Below, piece by piece: positions 53,690 through 64,000 of a DNA stretch of 64,000 nt (positions are counted from its first letter, which is position 1; each line of letters begins with the position of its first letter). The notes beneath the pieces are model-generated. The model made no database searches. It had not been told where the DNA came from and worked only from the letters and a program-made list of their open reading frames with translations. Both the position numbers and the translations under genes were made by a program. Source of the stretch: Macrobrachium rosenbergii (lineage: Eukaryota; Arthropoda; Malacostraca; Decapoda; Palaemonidae); contig NC_089792.1 of the NCBI RefSeq assembly GCF_040412425.1, positions 19,099,590 through 19,163,589 of the forward strand. Reading direction: 5' to 3'.

Positions 53690-53830
53690 ATCGTGAAAAC
53701 TCCCGCCGAGTGTTGCCAAATGTAAGGGGCAGAAGGTAATGTTTTGCCAAGCGGCTACCGCGGTCTCGTCATGTGACGTCATGAGCGGGAGAGTTGAAAA
53801 ATCGGCCTCGGCGTAGCCCACATTACCTTC
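53690..53830. promoter_or_regulatory. GC-rich CRE-containing upstream region of the THAP exon
   Basis: Lies immediately upstream of the THAP ATG on the minus strand. It contains TGACGTCA (53774-53781), GGCGGGAG-type and GAGCGGGAG words and CGCGGTAGCCGC, with several CpGs in an AT-rich context. GGTAATGTGGGC and GGTAATGTTTTG both occur near the ends in opposite directions. It could serve transcription in both directions. No TATA is evident. Confidence 0.4.
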
Positions 53831-55045
53831 TTACATCTTGGGTGAGAGTGAGCTTTGTGACTGAGTGATTGATTGATTAATAGCGTTAAACTCATCCGTC
53901 GACGGCTGTAGCGATAAAAAAAGAACAAAATTTCCAAGCCTGTCCTCATCCTTTAATCTTTTTGCACTGATTTTCATCACACTTCATGTTTCTCCTTTCG
54001 GTATGCTTGTGTGTTCTTTCTACTAGTGTAATAGGTTTGTACTGTACATGATTTCAAAGAATTACTGAGGATTTTCATTACTGGGTCTGAAGAGTTGATT
54101 GTCACTGAGACTAGAAAATCTGCACCGAAACTGCCTTGACACAACAGAGACGATGTGACCTGACCGGTCGGGACTCTCGCTGGTTGGAGACTGGAGTCGC
54201 TACCTACTTCAGTCCAGTGGTGGCTGAGCGCCCGATGCGAGAGGGTGTGTGCCAATCTTTCTCCCGGGTGCTATTGTGAGGGCTCAATCGTTTCGTTGGA
54301 GGTTGTGGAACCTATTAAATTTCTCTTGATGGTGGGAAATGACGAAGTTTAGTTATGAAGTGTGTGTGTTGGATTCGAATTCGTTCTTTGTGAAATACTG
54401 ACTTTTATTACGGACCGTTTGTGAGTGACTGAAAAGTTTAATTAAGAGAAAAAAATGTTAGTAGGCAGATGGGTCCGGTAGTGTTTCATTGATTGTTAGT
54501 ACAGTATTTACGTGTTCCATTATTGTGAGCTGGTATGAACCAGTTGTTTGCTCTTGATAGACTCATCATCATTTAATGAATTGCTGTATCAATAAGTGTT
54601 TTCCCGTGATAGTTTGTCACTCGCTATTGATTATTGTTTATGTAGAATAATACACGTAGGCCTATTCCTTAAATCTTAGAAGTCTATTAAGGAATTTACA
54701 TAATTTTAATCTCACGTTCTGCACATCAGAGTAAGCTAGTCACCCGCAAATCACCGTTTATTAATAATAATAATAGTCTTTTTCGCTTCTGCACGGTAAT
54801 GTGAATTGCTCCAGTACTGTGCTTCAGTGTTCATTTGAAGATAAAGTTAGTGTTATCGTTACTGATGAATTAGTGTGATAATTGTGTACATATCAGAGTT
54901 CTACGTATATAGGCCTAAGGGATTATTGCTCCACCGGGTTCGGCGAGACTACATGATCACTTGTTGATTATTTGCTGTGTAGAGACGCCAACTCTCGGCT
55001 GCTCCTCACCACATCCTAAGATGCTCCTACCATCTACTTTTTAAG
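53831..55045 (+). other. Possible 5' non-coding exon region ending in a strong splice donor
   Basis: The segment runs away from the CRE region and ends TTTTTAAG/GTAAGGG (GT at 55046), close to the animal donor consensus. Frames are short; the last small ORF (ATG 55021, MLPSTF) stops just before the donor. A minus frame at 53977-54255 has no domain. The exon start cannot be placed, and no downstream exon was recognised in the window. Confidence 0.25.
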
Positions 55046-55150
55046 GTAAGGGTGTTTCCTCTCTGTTATGATTATTTATCATGGTATAATTCCCAGATCA
55101 TTTTTGAATGGTGACGCATTGTAGAATTTTTATTTAACTCCTCAAAAGTC

Positions 55151-55299
55151 CCGGTGTAGCAGGAAATTATTCCCCCCTGACTGAAATTCCCCCCGGGAAA
55201 ATTATCCTAGGATTGATTTCCCCCCGGGAATAACAGCCCAGGCTGTTTTTCCCCCGGGGGGAATTTCGGACAGGGGGAAATAGCGGACTGTTGCACCGG
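55151..55299. mobile_element. Small foldback/MITE-like element, 149 bp
   Basis: Ends CCGGTGTAGCAG and CTGTTGCACCGG are inverted repeats; internal CCCCCTG, GAAATTCCCCCCGGG and CCCGGGAATAACAGCC pair across a short centre. Unusually rich in C and G runs for this window. Confidence 0.65.
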
Positions 55300-55739
55300 A
55301 ACGCGAAGGCAACGTTGTTTTAGGACCTGATCTTCCTGGGGAACTATTCACATTTTCAAAGGCGAACATGATTACTTTACAGTTAAAAAGGTTCGGTTCT
55401 TCTGATGTGTTTAAGGGCTCAGTCGTTACTGTAGTAAACAGTCATTTTTGTTTCATTGGTGGATAATGAATATGCTTGTAAACGGTCATTTTAAAATTAA
55501 TACTATTAATTTCAGAACTGAGTTTACCAGATAGAATGTTGTTCTCATAAGAAAACGTAGAATATCCGTAAGTTTGACTTAAAACGGCTGTATCTTATGT
55601 TACAGGCCTAGCCTTTGCAAAAACACACTCTTAATATTTGTTTTACAAAACAAATTAGAAGATTAATTCGTTCCAATAATATTACAAAATCAAATGTCAA
55701 TGGCGTCAGTTAACCACACTGTATTGTACTAATTTGAAT
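55300..55739. other. Unassigned DNA
   Basis: Nothing recognised; it would lie in the first intron if the donor at 55045 is real. Confidence 0.4.
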
Positions 55740-56260
55740 TACACAGTAGTCGGTTGGGAGGGTATTGGATTCTTCAGGTAATAGTGCGAAACTTGGCTTC
55801 CAGTTGACAATATGGGCGTCTTCACTTTCGCCGTCACTATTAACGGCTGTTTGTGAACTTTGGGATGAAATGTAACAAATAAAAAATGCGCCAAAGTGTC
55901 TTCAGTGCAGTCGAGTTTTCTGTACATCGTATAATCAAGGCCACCAAAAATAGATCTATATTTTGGTGGTTTCGGTATAACGCTGCATGAGCCACGGCCC
56001 ATGACACTAACCACGGCCTGATGGTGTCCTGTCCAATATCGTTGCCGGAAGCACGATTATGGCTAACTTTAACCTGAATAAAATGAAAACTACTGAGGCT
56101 AGAGGGCTGCAATTTGGTATGTTTGATGATTGGAGGGTGGATAATCAGCATACCTGCAGCCCTCTAGCCTCAGTAGTTTTTAAGATCCGAGGGCGGACAG
56201 AAAAAAGTGCGGACGGACAGACAAAGCCTGTCACAACAGTTTTCTTTTCAGAAAACTAAA
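55740..56260. mobile_element. Dispersed decapod-type repeat with internal hairpin
   Basis: Blocks CAGTCGAGTTTTCTGTACA, AATCAAGGCCACC, CATGAGCCACGGCCCATGA, GCACGATTATGGCTAACTTT, TTTGATGATTGGAGGGTGG, GAGGGCGGACAG and GCGGACGGACAGACAAAGCC are a series I recall from decapod genomic and transcript sequences. A 26-bp perfect hairpin (ACTACTGAGGCTAGAGGGC arm at 56086-56111, partner 56155-56180) is internal. It is non-coding; the class is uncertain. Confidence 0.7.
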
Positions 56261-56503
56261 ATGAAGGCAACAAATGTGTCTGTAACAGTATCTTTATGCA
56301 TTCATTGTTCTTCAGTTCTATTTTTCGTTGTCTCTTAAGGCCATCTCGAACGCTCGCAGGCTAATTCTTAGTAGCCCACACATATAAACTCTCAACCTGT
56401 TACTCAGCTTTACGCATGGTGGTCATGGTCTTTATTTTTTACGTTCACTAAAATTACAGCCTCAACCAACCCCGCCCCTCCCACACACAGACACACACAC
56501 ATA

Positions 56504-56508
<5 letters not shown>

Positions 56509-56579
<71 letters not shown>

Positions 56580-56580
56580 A
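56509..56580. repeat. (AT)n(GT)n microsatellite
   Basis: AT to about 56559, then GT units. Confidence 0.95.
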
Positions 56581-56620
56581 GGCCTATGTATATATGTAAG
56601 TATGTGTGTATCCAGTAAAG

Positions 56621-56883
56621 GTGGTCTTAAGTTGGAATTTAGTGAAAGACTAGAAGAAGGCCAATCAGAAAATGGGTAGGCTGAATAAGATTTAGAAATC
56701 AAATAAAATTCCATATGAATGGTATGATCTGCATTGGTTTGCGGACTTGAATGACGGTATGACAGTGAAACCGTACCATTTATATATAATTTTGATTTAC
56801 TTGATTTCTAAATCTTATCCTGCCTACCATTTTTCTGACTGGCATTTTTCTAGTCTTTCACCAAATTCCAACTTGAGGCGACT
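56621..56883. mobile_element. Foldback structure, arms about 110 bp
   Basis: GTTGGAATTTAGTGAAAGAC, GAAAATGGGTAGGC and AAGATTTAGAAATCAA on the left (56621-56730) pair with TTGATTTCTAAATCTT, GCCTACCATTTTTC and GTCTTTCACCAAATTCCAAC on the right (56773-56883). GTGTAGGCCT outside both arms suggests weaker pairing out to about 56576-56930. Confidence 0.78.
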
Positions 56884-57067
56884 TTTTACATGGAGGCCTA
56901 CACATATACACGCTTTATCTATGTATATATATAAAATACTGTATGTGTGTGTGGTTACACAGGCCTACACATACGCTTTATCTATCGATCTGTTATCTAT
57001 CTACTGTATATATGTGTGTGTGTGAGTGGTTAGCTGAGTTTGTAATTTTAGTGAAACACGGCGAAAC

Positions 57068-57099
57068 ACTTGATCCCCGAGGGCAACTAAACACGGCGA
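57068..57099. repeat. Fragment related to the 7894-8133 foldback
   Basis: CTTGATCCCCGAGGG and CTAAACACGGCGA match the right arm of that element with a short deletion between them. Confidence 0.6.
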
Positions 57100-57329
57100 A
57101 AGAGTGCAGATGAATCACTGTTTAGAGTTTAGATGGCAGGATCGAGTCTCAACTGATACTAATAAGAATTGGTGATTTCCAATCTTACTGTAACTTATAT
57201 ACGAGTTGTGTCTATTAAATGATGAAACTGAGAAATAACTCACCCTGATTTATATATATTAACTAAATAACCACTTAGGATTTATATGCATTGCTAAATA
57301 ACTCACATTTATTTATATGTACTACAAAT

Positions 57330-57890
57330 TTAATGCCAGTCCCCTTCAATATATTCCCCATGACTAATACTTGCTGAAACTTCTTTCCACTGGTCGAAGG
57401 CATCGTCAATTTCTGTCAGAAGATTCTTCAGGGATACAGCATCAACTGACTCAAAACGTGTCTTTTAAGAGGTGATTAAACTTTTGAGACACTAAGTCGG
57501 GCGAATACGGAGGGTGTCATTGTCAGTGTTCACAGATTCAGCTATCATTCGAACACTGTGTCGGCGGTCTTTTCGAATAATCTGACTGATTTTTCTAAAT
57601 TTTCTTCGGTTCTTGAATTGCAAGGTCGTCCAGGGCGTTCATCGTCTTTGACAATCTCACGTTCCTCGCTGAAACTTTTGTGCCACTCAAACACGCGCAC
57701 GAGACAGGTAGTCACTCCCATAAGCAGTACTAAGCATTTGAAAACATCCTGTTGGTGCTTTGGGCAATTTTACTGAAAATTTCAAATTGACACGATGTTC
57801 GACATTTGATCAACATTTTAGTCCCACTCCCCGAAAGCAGAACCAAACCAAATGGCGACTCACAATCAACTGAACGTCATAGAGTGTTGC
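57330..57890 (-). pseudogene. Mariner transposase relic, catalytic core deleted (copy 1)
   Basis: Minus-strand pieces resemble mariner transposase (DNA cut-and-paste enzyme). The N-terminal helix-turn-helix region includes RVFEWHKSFSEEREIVKDD, then ERPGRPCNSRTEENLEK (family RPGRP-S-x-x-x-E-N), and a shifted frame gives DRRHSVRMIAESVNT. It then jumps directly to a C-terminal segment, RFESVDAVSLKNLLTEIDDA and DQWKEVS...HGEYIEGDW (family W-x-x-x...G-x-YFEGD). The middle third with the DD34D catalytic residues is missing, so it is an internal deletion derivative with added frameshifts. Confidence 0.82.
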
Positions 57891-58219
57891 TGCTTGTCAT
57901 GCAGGTTCAGACATGTTCAGTCACCACAGTGCAGTTATGACCGGTTCTGATCGTTTTGTTTACTAGGTGGAACCAGTCTCAACTATTTAATAGAATACTG
58001 GTGATTTCACAATCTTATATATAACATATATCATATACACACATTGTGTATATTAATATGTGTATAAATATTAAATATACACATATACATATATCTATAT
58101 ATATGTATATAAAATAATCACCTAAATTTATATAAATATATAAATATATATACCTTTATTTATATATATATATAAATTTAATATATATATTTTCAAATAT
58201 TTACACTGTTCGCCCTCAA

Positions 58220-58720
58220 ACATTTAGGGATAGAAATTCAGCCACTGGTCAAGACAGGAAATTGCTTTGTCCCAGCTGTTTCTTCTTTACAGTTCAAACC
58301 TCAAAACGTCCTTTGGAGAACTGATTCAACTTTTAGGCCTTAAACCCGCACGGTGCTAAATCGGGCGAATACAGCCTTAAAAATAGGTGGTCCTAAGGTC
58401 CTTTTTTCCTTTTTTCCTGTCACTGTGTGGCGGTGTTTTAACAGAGCGTAATCTGAGGCATGACTTTAGGCCTGTTTTGACCTCAGGCCTTGAATTGCAA
58501 GGAACGTCCAGGGACTGGAGCATTCTTGAGAATCCACATGTCCCTCGGGGCCTCTTCTCCTGTTTCCACTGTCTATTATCCTATTAGTGAAGTGAAGAAG
58601 CATTCCAGACCCCCCGCCCCTAAGTGTTGGTGAAAACATCCTGTAAGGTAAAGTCGCAATTTTTCAAAAATTTCAAATTCTTTATCTTTTTCTGTATTTC
58701 AACATTTCTTTGTTTTCTTC
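58220..58720 (-). pseudogene. Mariner transposase relic (copy 2, more decayed)
   Basis: The nucleotide sequence parallels copy 1 (GGGCGAATAC, TCACTGTGTGGCGG, TTGAATTGCAAGG, CGTCCAGGG, CATCCTGTAAGG, TTTCAAATT) and has the same jump from the C-terminal part to the helix-turn-helix part, so the deletion predates the duplication or was inherited from one subfamily. Little of the protein frame survives. Confidence 0.68.
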
Positions 58721-58800
58721 CTTCCTCCACCACTTAGGGTATAAATGTTTACTCTAGATTAAGCTGAATTATTATATTGTGAGCTTCAACCCCGTTATTC

Positions 58801-59082
58801 CAGTAAAATACCTAGTTTAGGGTCACCAAAATGCAGTTAAATCCGATGCTTTGTATTGCCTTTTGTTTCCGAATGTTTGGAAGAACCGTTATTTAAAATC
58901 AAATTCATCTCAAATATTCTTTGTTAAGGTTAATAACCTTAACTGGCGACCTTTGGCTAATTAACGACTGTCTTTGAGGTTAACTTTTGGCTTCAAGTGG
59001 CAGGTTACGTGTAATCTTGGTTTGCAGGGCCGTAAAAATTATGTAAATTGAATAATACATGATCAACAAGACCTATATAATA
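58801..59082. other. Unassigned DNA
   Basis: Nothing recognised. Confidence 0.4.
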
Positions 59083-59090
59083 ATATATAT

Positions 59091-59159
<69 letters not shown>

Positions 59160-59170
59160 CATACATACAT
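59083..59170. repeat. (AT)n with (ACAT)n tail
   Basis: AT to about 59154, then ACATACATACAT. Confidence 0.95.
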
Positions 59171-62100
59171 ATACATAGTATTAGGGTTTACGGAAAGCGA
59201 TAAGTATTTGTGGGTATTGTTGGGTAGAAAGTGAAGAAAAGCATTAATGGTCAGTGGAGGACGCGAAAGGTTGATTGAAATAATTGAATGGAGATTACTT
59301 TAGGCGCAGCTACGTGACTGAAGAGAGGATTATGATCGCAGGAAGATGGATAGGACAGTCAAGAGGAAATTGAAAGAAAAAGGTGCAAATAATAAAAATA
59401 GAAGTGGGGAAAAGCAATTAATTTAGAACATAGCTTCAGAATTTGGATGCCTTTGACCGCAGACTTCAACATGCATCAATGGTATTGACCAGACAAATCG
59501 CCAGATGCCCAGGGGTAGCCAGAAACCCCTTGCTCATCTCTTAGGTTCCTCCTTATTTGTTCGATAATCGTTTTGAGGTTTCCTCACATAGGAGAAGCCC
59601 AAAAAACGATTTGTTTGCACAAACAGTGCTAGAAAAAAACCATAAGATGAAAAGTGAACAGTAGGAAAAAAGTTTTGCTGCATATATTTAGTGGTATATT
59701 TAATAATATATAATAGAAATAATCTCAGCTACTGGCACCCCTTCAAATTGCGGTTGAGCCACTTATTGAAATTAGTGTGGGGTTAGGTTAGCCTAATCTA
59801 GGCTATTGGGGATGGCAGATTCTACGTATTGAACAATGAAGCATAAACAGTGGATGAAAAAACAAAACATGAGTGAACAGTAAAAAAAAATTACAGTTCA
59901 TATAAGTACCTTATGTTAATTCTCAAAATAAAATGAACTTAGGCCTAAGCGTTAGGGTAGGTTAACATAGGCTGTCAGAGGAAGAGACTGTAGGTTTTTT
60001 CACCCTTAGACAACTACAGAAACTTACAAAGTTAGTCAGACTTGGAAAATTCACTGGCTAGGCTAAGAATGTTGCAGGCTTCAACAGTTTCCATAAAGAT
60101 TAAGGCTAGATTGAGATGCTAAATGCGCCGAAACGTCCAAACATTTGTGTTTTATATTGAAATGTGATATAGAATAAATAATAATCGGTAGATCGGTTTC
60201 CCTTTATCTTACATACGAGATATGAGTTTTAAATGTTAATTCTTAGATTTTTTTTTTTTTTTTTTTAAATCGTCCTATTGCGCCGAAGCATGCATGCCAT
60301 TTTTGATTTGTTCCGTAAGGCTAAATGTCATTCCGTGCATTTTGTAAATAGGCCAGCTCAATGACAGTAGTTCTGTGAATGGTTTTTAAGTGTCGTTACG
60401 TTTTGTTCTAACGAAAGTATGTGGGAATGATAAAATTTCAGTTCAGATAATAAATGCAAACTTAAGTGGATCTAGCCTACACGAAAGTTAAGATCAACAG
60501 AAACTTGTGGCTGCGCTGAGAATGCTCACTCGCATTGCTCAATTATTTTCTTGCTTACATTGGCTTCGTGTTCACTTTTATCTCGAATACCTCTATGCAT
60601 AGCTTTTATGCATGATATTTGATAGTAGATAGAAATTTTCTCCCCTGTATTTAATATTAAAAGGCTTTGCTCACATGTATATTTATTGTGGAAAAAATTA
60701 ATAATAGTAACTAAAAGCGTAACTTTTAAAGGACCCTAGTTTCGCGTTATCAAGATATAAGTTCTCAATATATTAAAAATATTACCAATCACTGTTGCCC
60801 CTTATTATTACGTATCACCGGTTGGACCTATTGAGTACCTAGACGTGCTTACTCAACCATCGCAGAATCATTCATGCCGAAATATAGAAAAAAGATTGAA
60901 ATAAATTTAGTCTTTCTAATGGCGATTATGATATCTAAATAATTTTTTTTCTTTGTGGTGGTCATTTAAATGAAAGCGTGACCTTGAGGCGGTCGTTTTC
61001 CCCTTCTAAGAGATATTTTATCGACCAGTGCATGAATCCTGTACTGAAATGTAAAATGCTTCTGTTACATAAGAGAAATCAGTAGCAAAGGTAGTAGCAC
61101 TAATAAGATAAGGGAACGTTGTGACACATTTCAGCCTACTGCATTATTTCTTGCATAGCGATTACGTAAATATTTGAAAAATCTCGGTTAGGTTGTCCTA
61201 ACGTGATATCCCAGATTCTAAGGATAGGTTTACACAAATTCTCAAGGATGACAACAAGAAGTGTTGAATTCCAGGAATCTTGGAAAGATAAGGATTAAGC
61301 TTGTTTACTAGTAGCTCACGTGAGGATGATTTTTGTGATAGATATTGTAATATAACATCAGATATTGAATGTTTATCTAAAAACTGTGTGCATCCTATCA
61401 TAGCTGTCTTGTTAGACAAGTTTATTATTAATACATTTCAGATACGGAACAACTGCCCACAATGACTTGACTTTTGGATCAAGTTAGATTGTAGACTATG
61501 AACTTCTATAAGAAATATTAAGTTAAAATATGTGACAGGGTAAACAATAATGTCTTGAAAACGGAAGCTAATTAAAAATTCTAAAACTTAACAGTGAGGA
61601 AGGGAAGTCTCTGAATTGGGTAAAAGAAAGTTTGTGAACTGAACCATGGGAGGATTGATATATTCCCATAGTTTGTTAATAATTTAATTCTCATGTTTCA
61701 CTGGTATAAATCAAGAAAAAAAATTCAGTTAGTTTTGGCAAATTTTGACATACGAATTTATGAATTGGTTTGCTATTAGTTAATTGGTGTTGTGTAAGGT
61801 TTTCATCTTGTGGTTTCATTCTAGATTCGATCAATTAAGGCGAAGCTCCCTTTAGGTTTGTCGATGTAACACAGCGACATTTCTTTCATGTTCATTTCTT
61901 GCTTTTGTTTTAGCGACGCGTGACAAAGGCTTTATCTTTTATCTTTCAAAGGCCACGTTCATTATGTTAAAGTATGAAATAACCCGTTTTCTCTTTGTGT
62001 CTCTGAATCGCTTTGTTTATTCCATTTTTGAGGGTAAATGCGTCGTCACTCTTAATTGTCGCACTGAACAAGTCGATATGTGAACTTTCCTTTCAAGTCT

Positions 62101-62381
62101 TCTAGTGATGCATGCGTTTAGTTAATGTTGTAATTAATAATACCGACATTTTCACACATACCTGTTTTTCATATACAGGCCGTTGGCTCTTGGAAAGTTT
62201 GGGTCAGTAGGTACTGCCATTTTTATGCTTGGCAAATATTTTGAGATGAAGTTGGTTGCCCCACGCCACAAGTATACGTAGAAATGTGTGTCTGTTTTTC
62301 TATCTGTCTGTCTGTTTGTATTAGATACATACATACACACAAACACACACACATATACATTATATATAATGTGTGTAATGT
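59171..62381. other. Unassigned AT-rich DNA
   Basis: No gene, RNA or transposon recognised. A poly(T) run lies at 60249-60266. The minus frame 61198-61419 (73 codons) has no family match. The region could be intronic. Confidence 0.4.
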
Positions 62382-62636
<255 letters not shown>

Positions 62637-63244
62637 CTGAATTAAAATATTTACTCAATAGTATGTAACCTGTTTTTTTTGTTTTGTTTTTTAGTCTCGG
62701 TGAAAATATTTAATTTAACAGGAGTCCAGAATTTGGAAACTTACAAAACGGGTCTTTGGCCTTTTAAAATCCAACCTTTTTATGCGCAAAATTTCAGCTG
62801 CAGTAACATTTCCTTTCTTGCAGAATGGAATGGCTCTGCTAGACATAAGATAAAACTATTTATTTGATTTATGTTAATCCTCTGCTAAACCTAGCAAATG
62901 AGGTTTAGAGGAGTAAATTATGTTGATGCTGGGAAGTCACGTGTTATAATCACTTAGTATAACTGATTTTCCCCAAAATTTAGTCAACTGGAGCACTACA
63001 TTCTTGAATCCCTCACCATTATCCCAAACATGAGCTGCCAGAAGTACCTTAGCATAACCAGTTCTGATCATTTATATATATTTTTGTAATGCAATATACA
63101 GGTATATGTTTGCCGAGGCTAGCTGTATACCACTACTATGTAGTTCGGTGGTCTTCCACTAGGGCGGCGCTGCAGAGCCTTGCGGCCATCTTTAAAGGTC
63201 TAGTAACCTCGCAAATTGCACAGGGGCTTAGTGCGATTGTGAAT
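62637..63244. other. Unassigned DNA
   Basis: Nothing recognised; slightly GC-richer near 63110-63240. Confidence 0.4.
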
Positions 63245-64000
63245 TTTTTTTTATCCTGAATGTTTAATGAGTATATAAGTGTTTAGTGAGTGTTTAGGGT
63301 TTAGTGAAAGTTTATTAAGTGTTTAGTGAATATTTATGGGTAAGTGTTTAGTGAATGTTTAGTGTGTAAGGTTTAGTGAATGTTTTTTGAATGTTTAGTG
63401 TGTAAGCATTCAGTGTTTTAGTGAGTATTTTGGGCTTAGTGTTTAATGAGTGTTTAGGGTTTATTGAATGTTATTTTAGTGAATGTTTAGTGTGTAAGCA
63501 TTCAGTGAATGCTTAGTGAGTATTTTGGGTTTAGTGTGTGTTAATGAGTGTTTAGGGTTTATTGAATGTTAGTGTTTAGTGAATGTTTAGTGTGTAAGTA
63601 TTGAGTGAATGCTTAGTGAGTCTTTGGGTTTAGTGAATGTTTTGTGATTGTTAGTGTTTAGTGAATGTTTAGTGTGTAAGTATTCAGTGAATGTTTAGTA
63701 TGTAAGTGTTTAGGGTTTAGTGAATGTTAGTGTTTAATGAATTTTTATTGTATAAGTATTCAGTGAATGTTTAGTAAATATTCAGTGAATGTTTAGTGAG
63801 TGTTTATGGTTTAGTGATTGTTTTGTGAATGTTAGTGTAAGTGTTTAATGAGTGATTAGTGAATGTTCAGTGACTGATTAGTGTTTAATGAGTGTTTAGG
63901 GGTTTAATGAGCATTTAGGGTTAGTGAATATTTAGTTTAATGAATGTTTAGGGTTTAGGTGATTGTTTAGTGTATAGTGAGTGCTTAGTGAATGTTTAGT
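63245..64000. repeat. Minisatellite of GTTTAGTGAAT-type units with ~90-bp higher-order period, open at the window end
   Basis: Units of 9-12 bp built on TTTAGTGAAT/GTTTAGGG fill the last ~755 bases. The composite GTTTAGTGTGTAAG recurs near 63392, 63484, 63584 and 63667, giving a higher-order spacing of about 83-100 bp. No frame of note. Confidence 0.92.

Larger units (their letters stand above)
57135..58800. repeat. Tandem duplication of about 835 bp containing mariner relics
   Basis: AGTCTCAACT ... TGGTGATTTC.CAATCTTA starts both units (57150 and 57977). Both continue with AT-rich DNA, TATAAATTTAAT or ACAAATTTAAT, CCACTGGTC, CTCAAAACGT, GGGCGAATAC, TGAATTGCAAGG, CGTCCAGGG and GAAAACATCCTGT in order. 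Unit 2 is much more diverged by indels. Its right end is unclear (about 58720-58800). Confidence 0.75.

Noticed and set aside
63245..64000. Telomere because of TTTAGGG words
   Set aside because: Words are irregular and mixed with TTTAGTG; arthropod telomeres normally use TTAGG, so this is a minisatellite.

Overview
The window looks like AT-rich, gene-poor nuclear DNA from an animal, most probably a decapod crustacean. The reasons are: very long (AT)n, (CT/GA)n and (CA)n microsatellites; a tRNA-headed SINE at 20.4-20.7 kb and a dispersed repeat at 55.7-56.3 kb that I recognise from prawn, crab and crayfish sequences; relics of Penelope, jockey/I-type LINE, mariner and hAT elements; and no bacterial-style gene packing. 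The decapod call rests on recall of repeat families, not on a search. Most long open frames here are translations of microsatellites and were not annotated.

Gene evidence is thin. The best case is a THAP-type zinc-finger exon on the minus strand at 53.35-53.66 kb. It has a premature stop but keeps the rest of the domain, a splice-donor-like end and a CRE-containing GC-rich upstream region. A possible 5' non-coding exon on the plus strand ends at a strong GTAAG donor at 55045. A GC-richer open segment at 842-1135 could be a terminal coding exon. A CRE-TATA-Inr arrangement at 51.6 kb has no recognisable gene after it.

Layout. 0-7.7 kb: sparse DNA with old tandem duplications and a possible LINE ORF1 zinc-knuckle relic. 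7.9-10.3 kb: two foldback elements. 14-17.7 kb: a decayed jockey/I-type LINE (endonuclease, then reverse transcriptase) split by a foldback element. 17.7-24 kb: diverged repeats, a SINE and microsatellites. 25.8-33.3 kb: three small hAT elements, one nested in a foldback, and a foldback carrying tRNA-like arms. 34-39 kb: dense microsatellites and one tRNA-like repeat unit. 39.35-42.2 kb: about nine copies of a ~335-bp tRNA-like unit, five in one orientation and four in the other, bounded by long AT arrays. 45.6-47.4 kb: a Penelope RT/GIY-YIG relic followed by a 667-bp near-perfect hairpin. 47.5-53.3 kb: tandem repeats, a second possible Penelope relic and CT-rich duplications. 53.3-56.3 kb: the THAP exon, promoter-like DNA and repeats. 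57.1-58.8 kb: a tandem duplication carrying two mariner relics with the same internal deletion. 59-63.2 kb: unassigned. 63.25-64 kb: a GTTTAGTGAA-type minisatellite running off the end.

The most unusual property is the density of inverted repeats: at least eleven separate hairpin or inverted-array structures of unrelated sequence, many bounded or bisected by long (AT)n tracts. The most striking is the divergent tRNA-like array at 39.35-42.2 kb.
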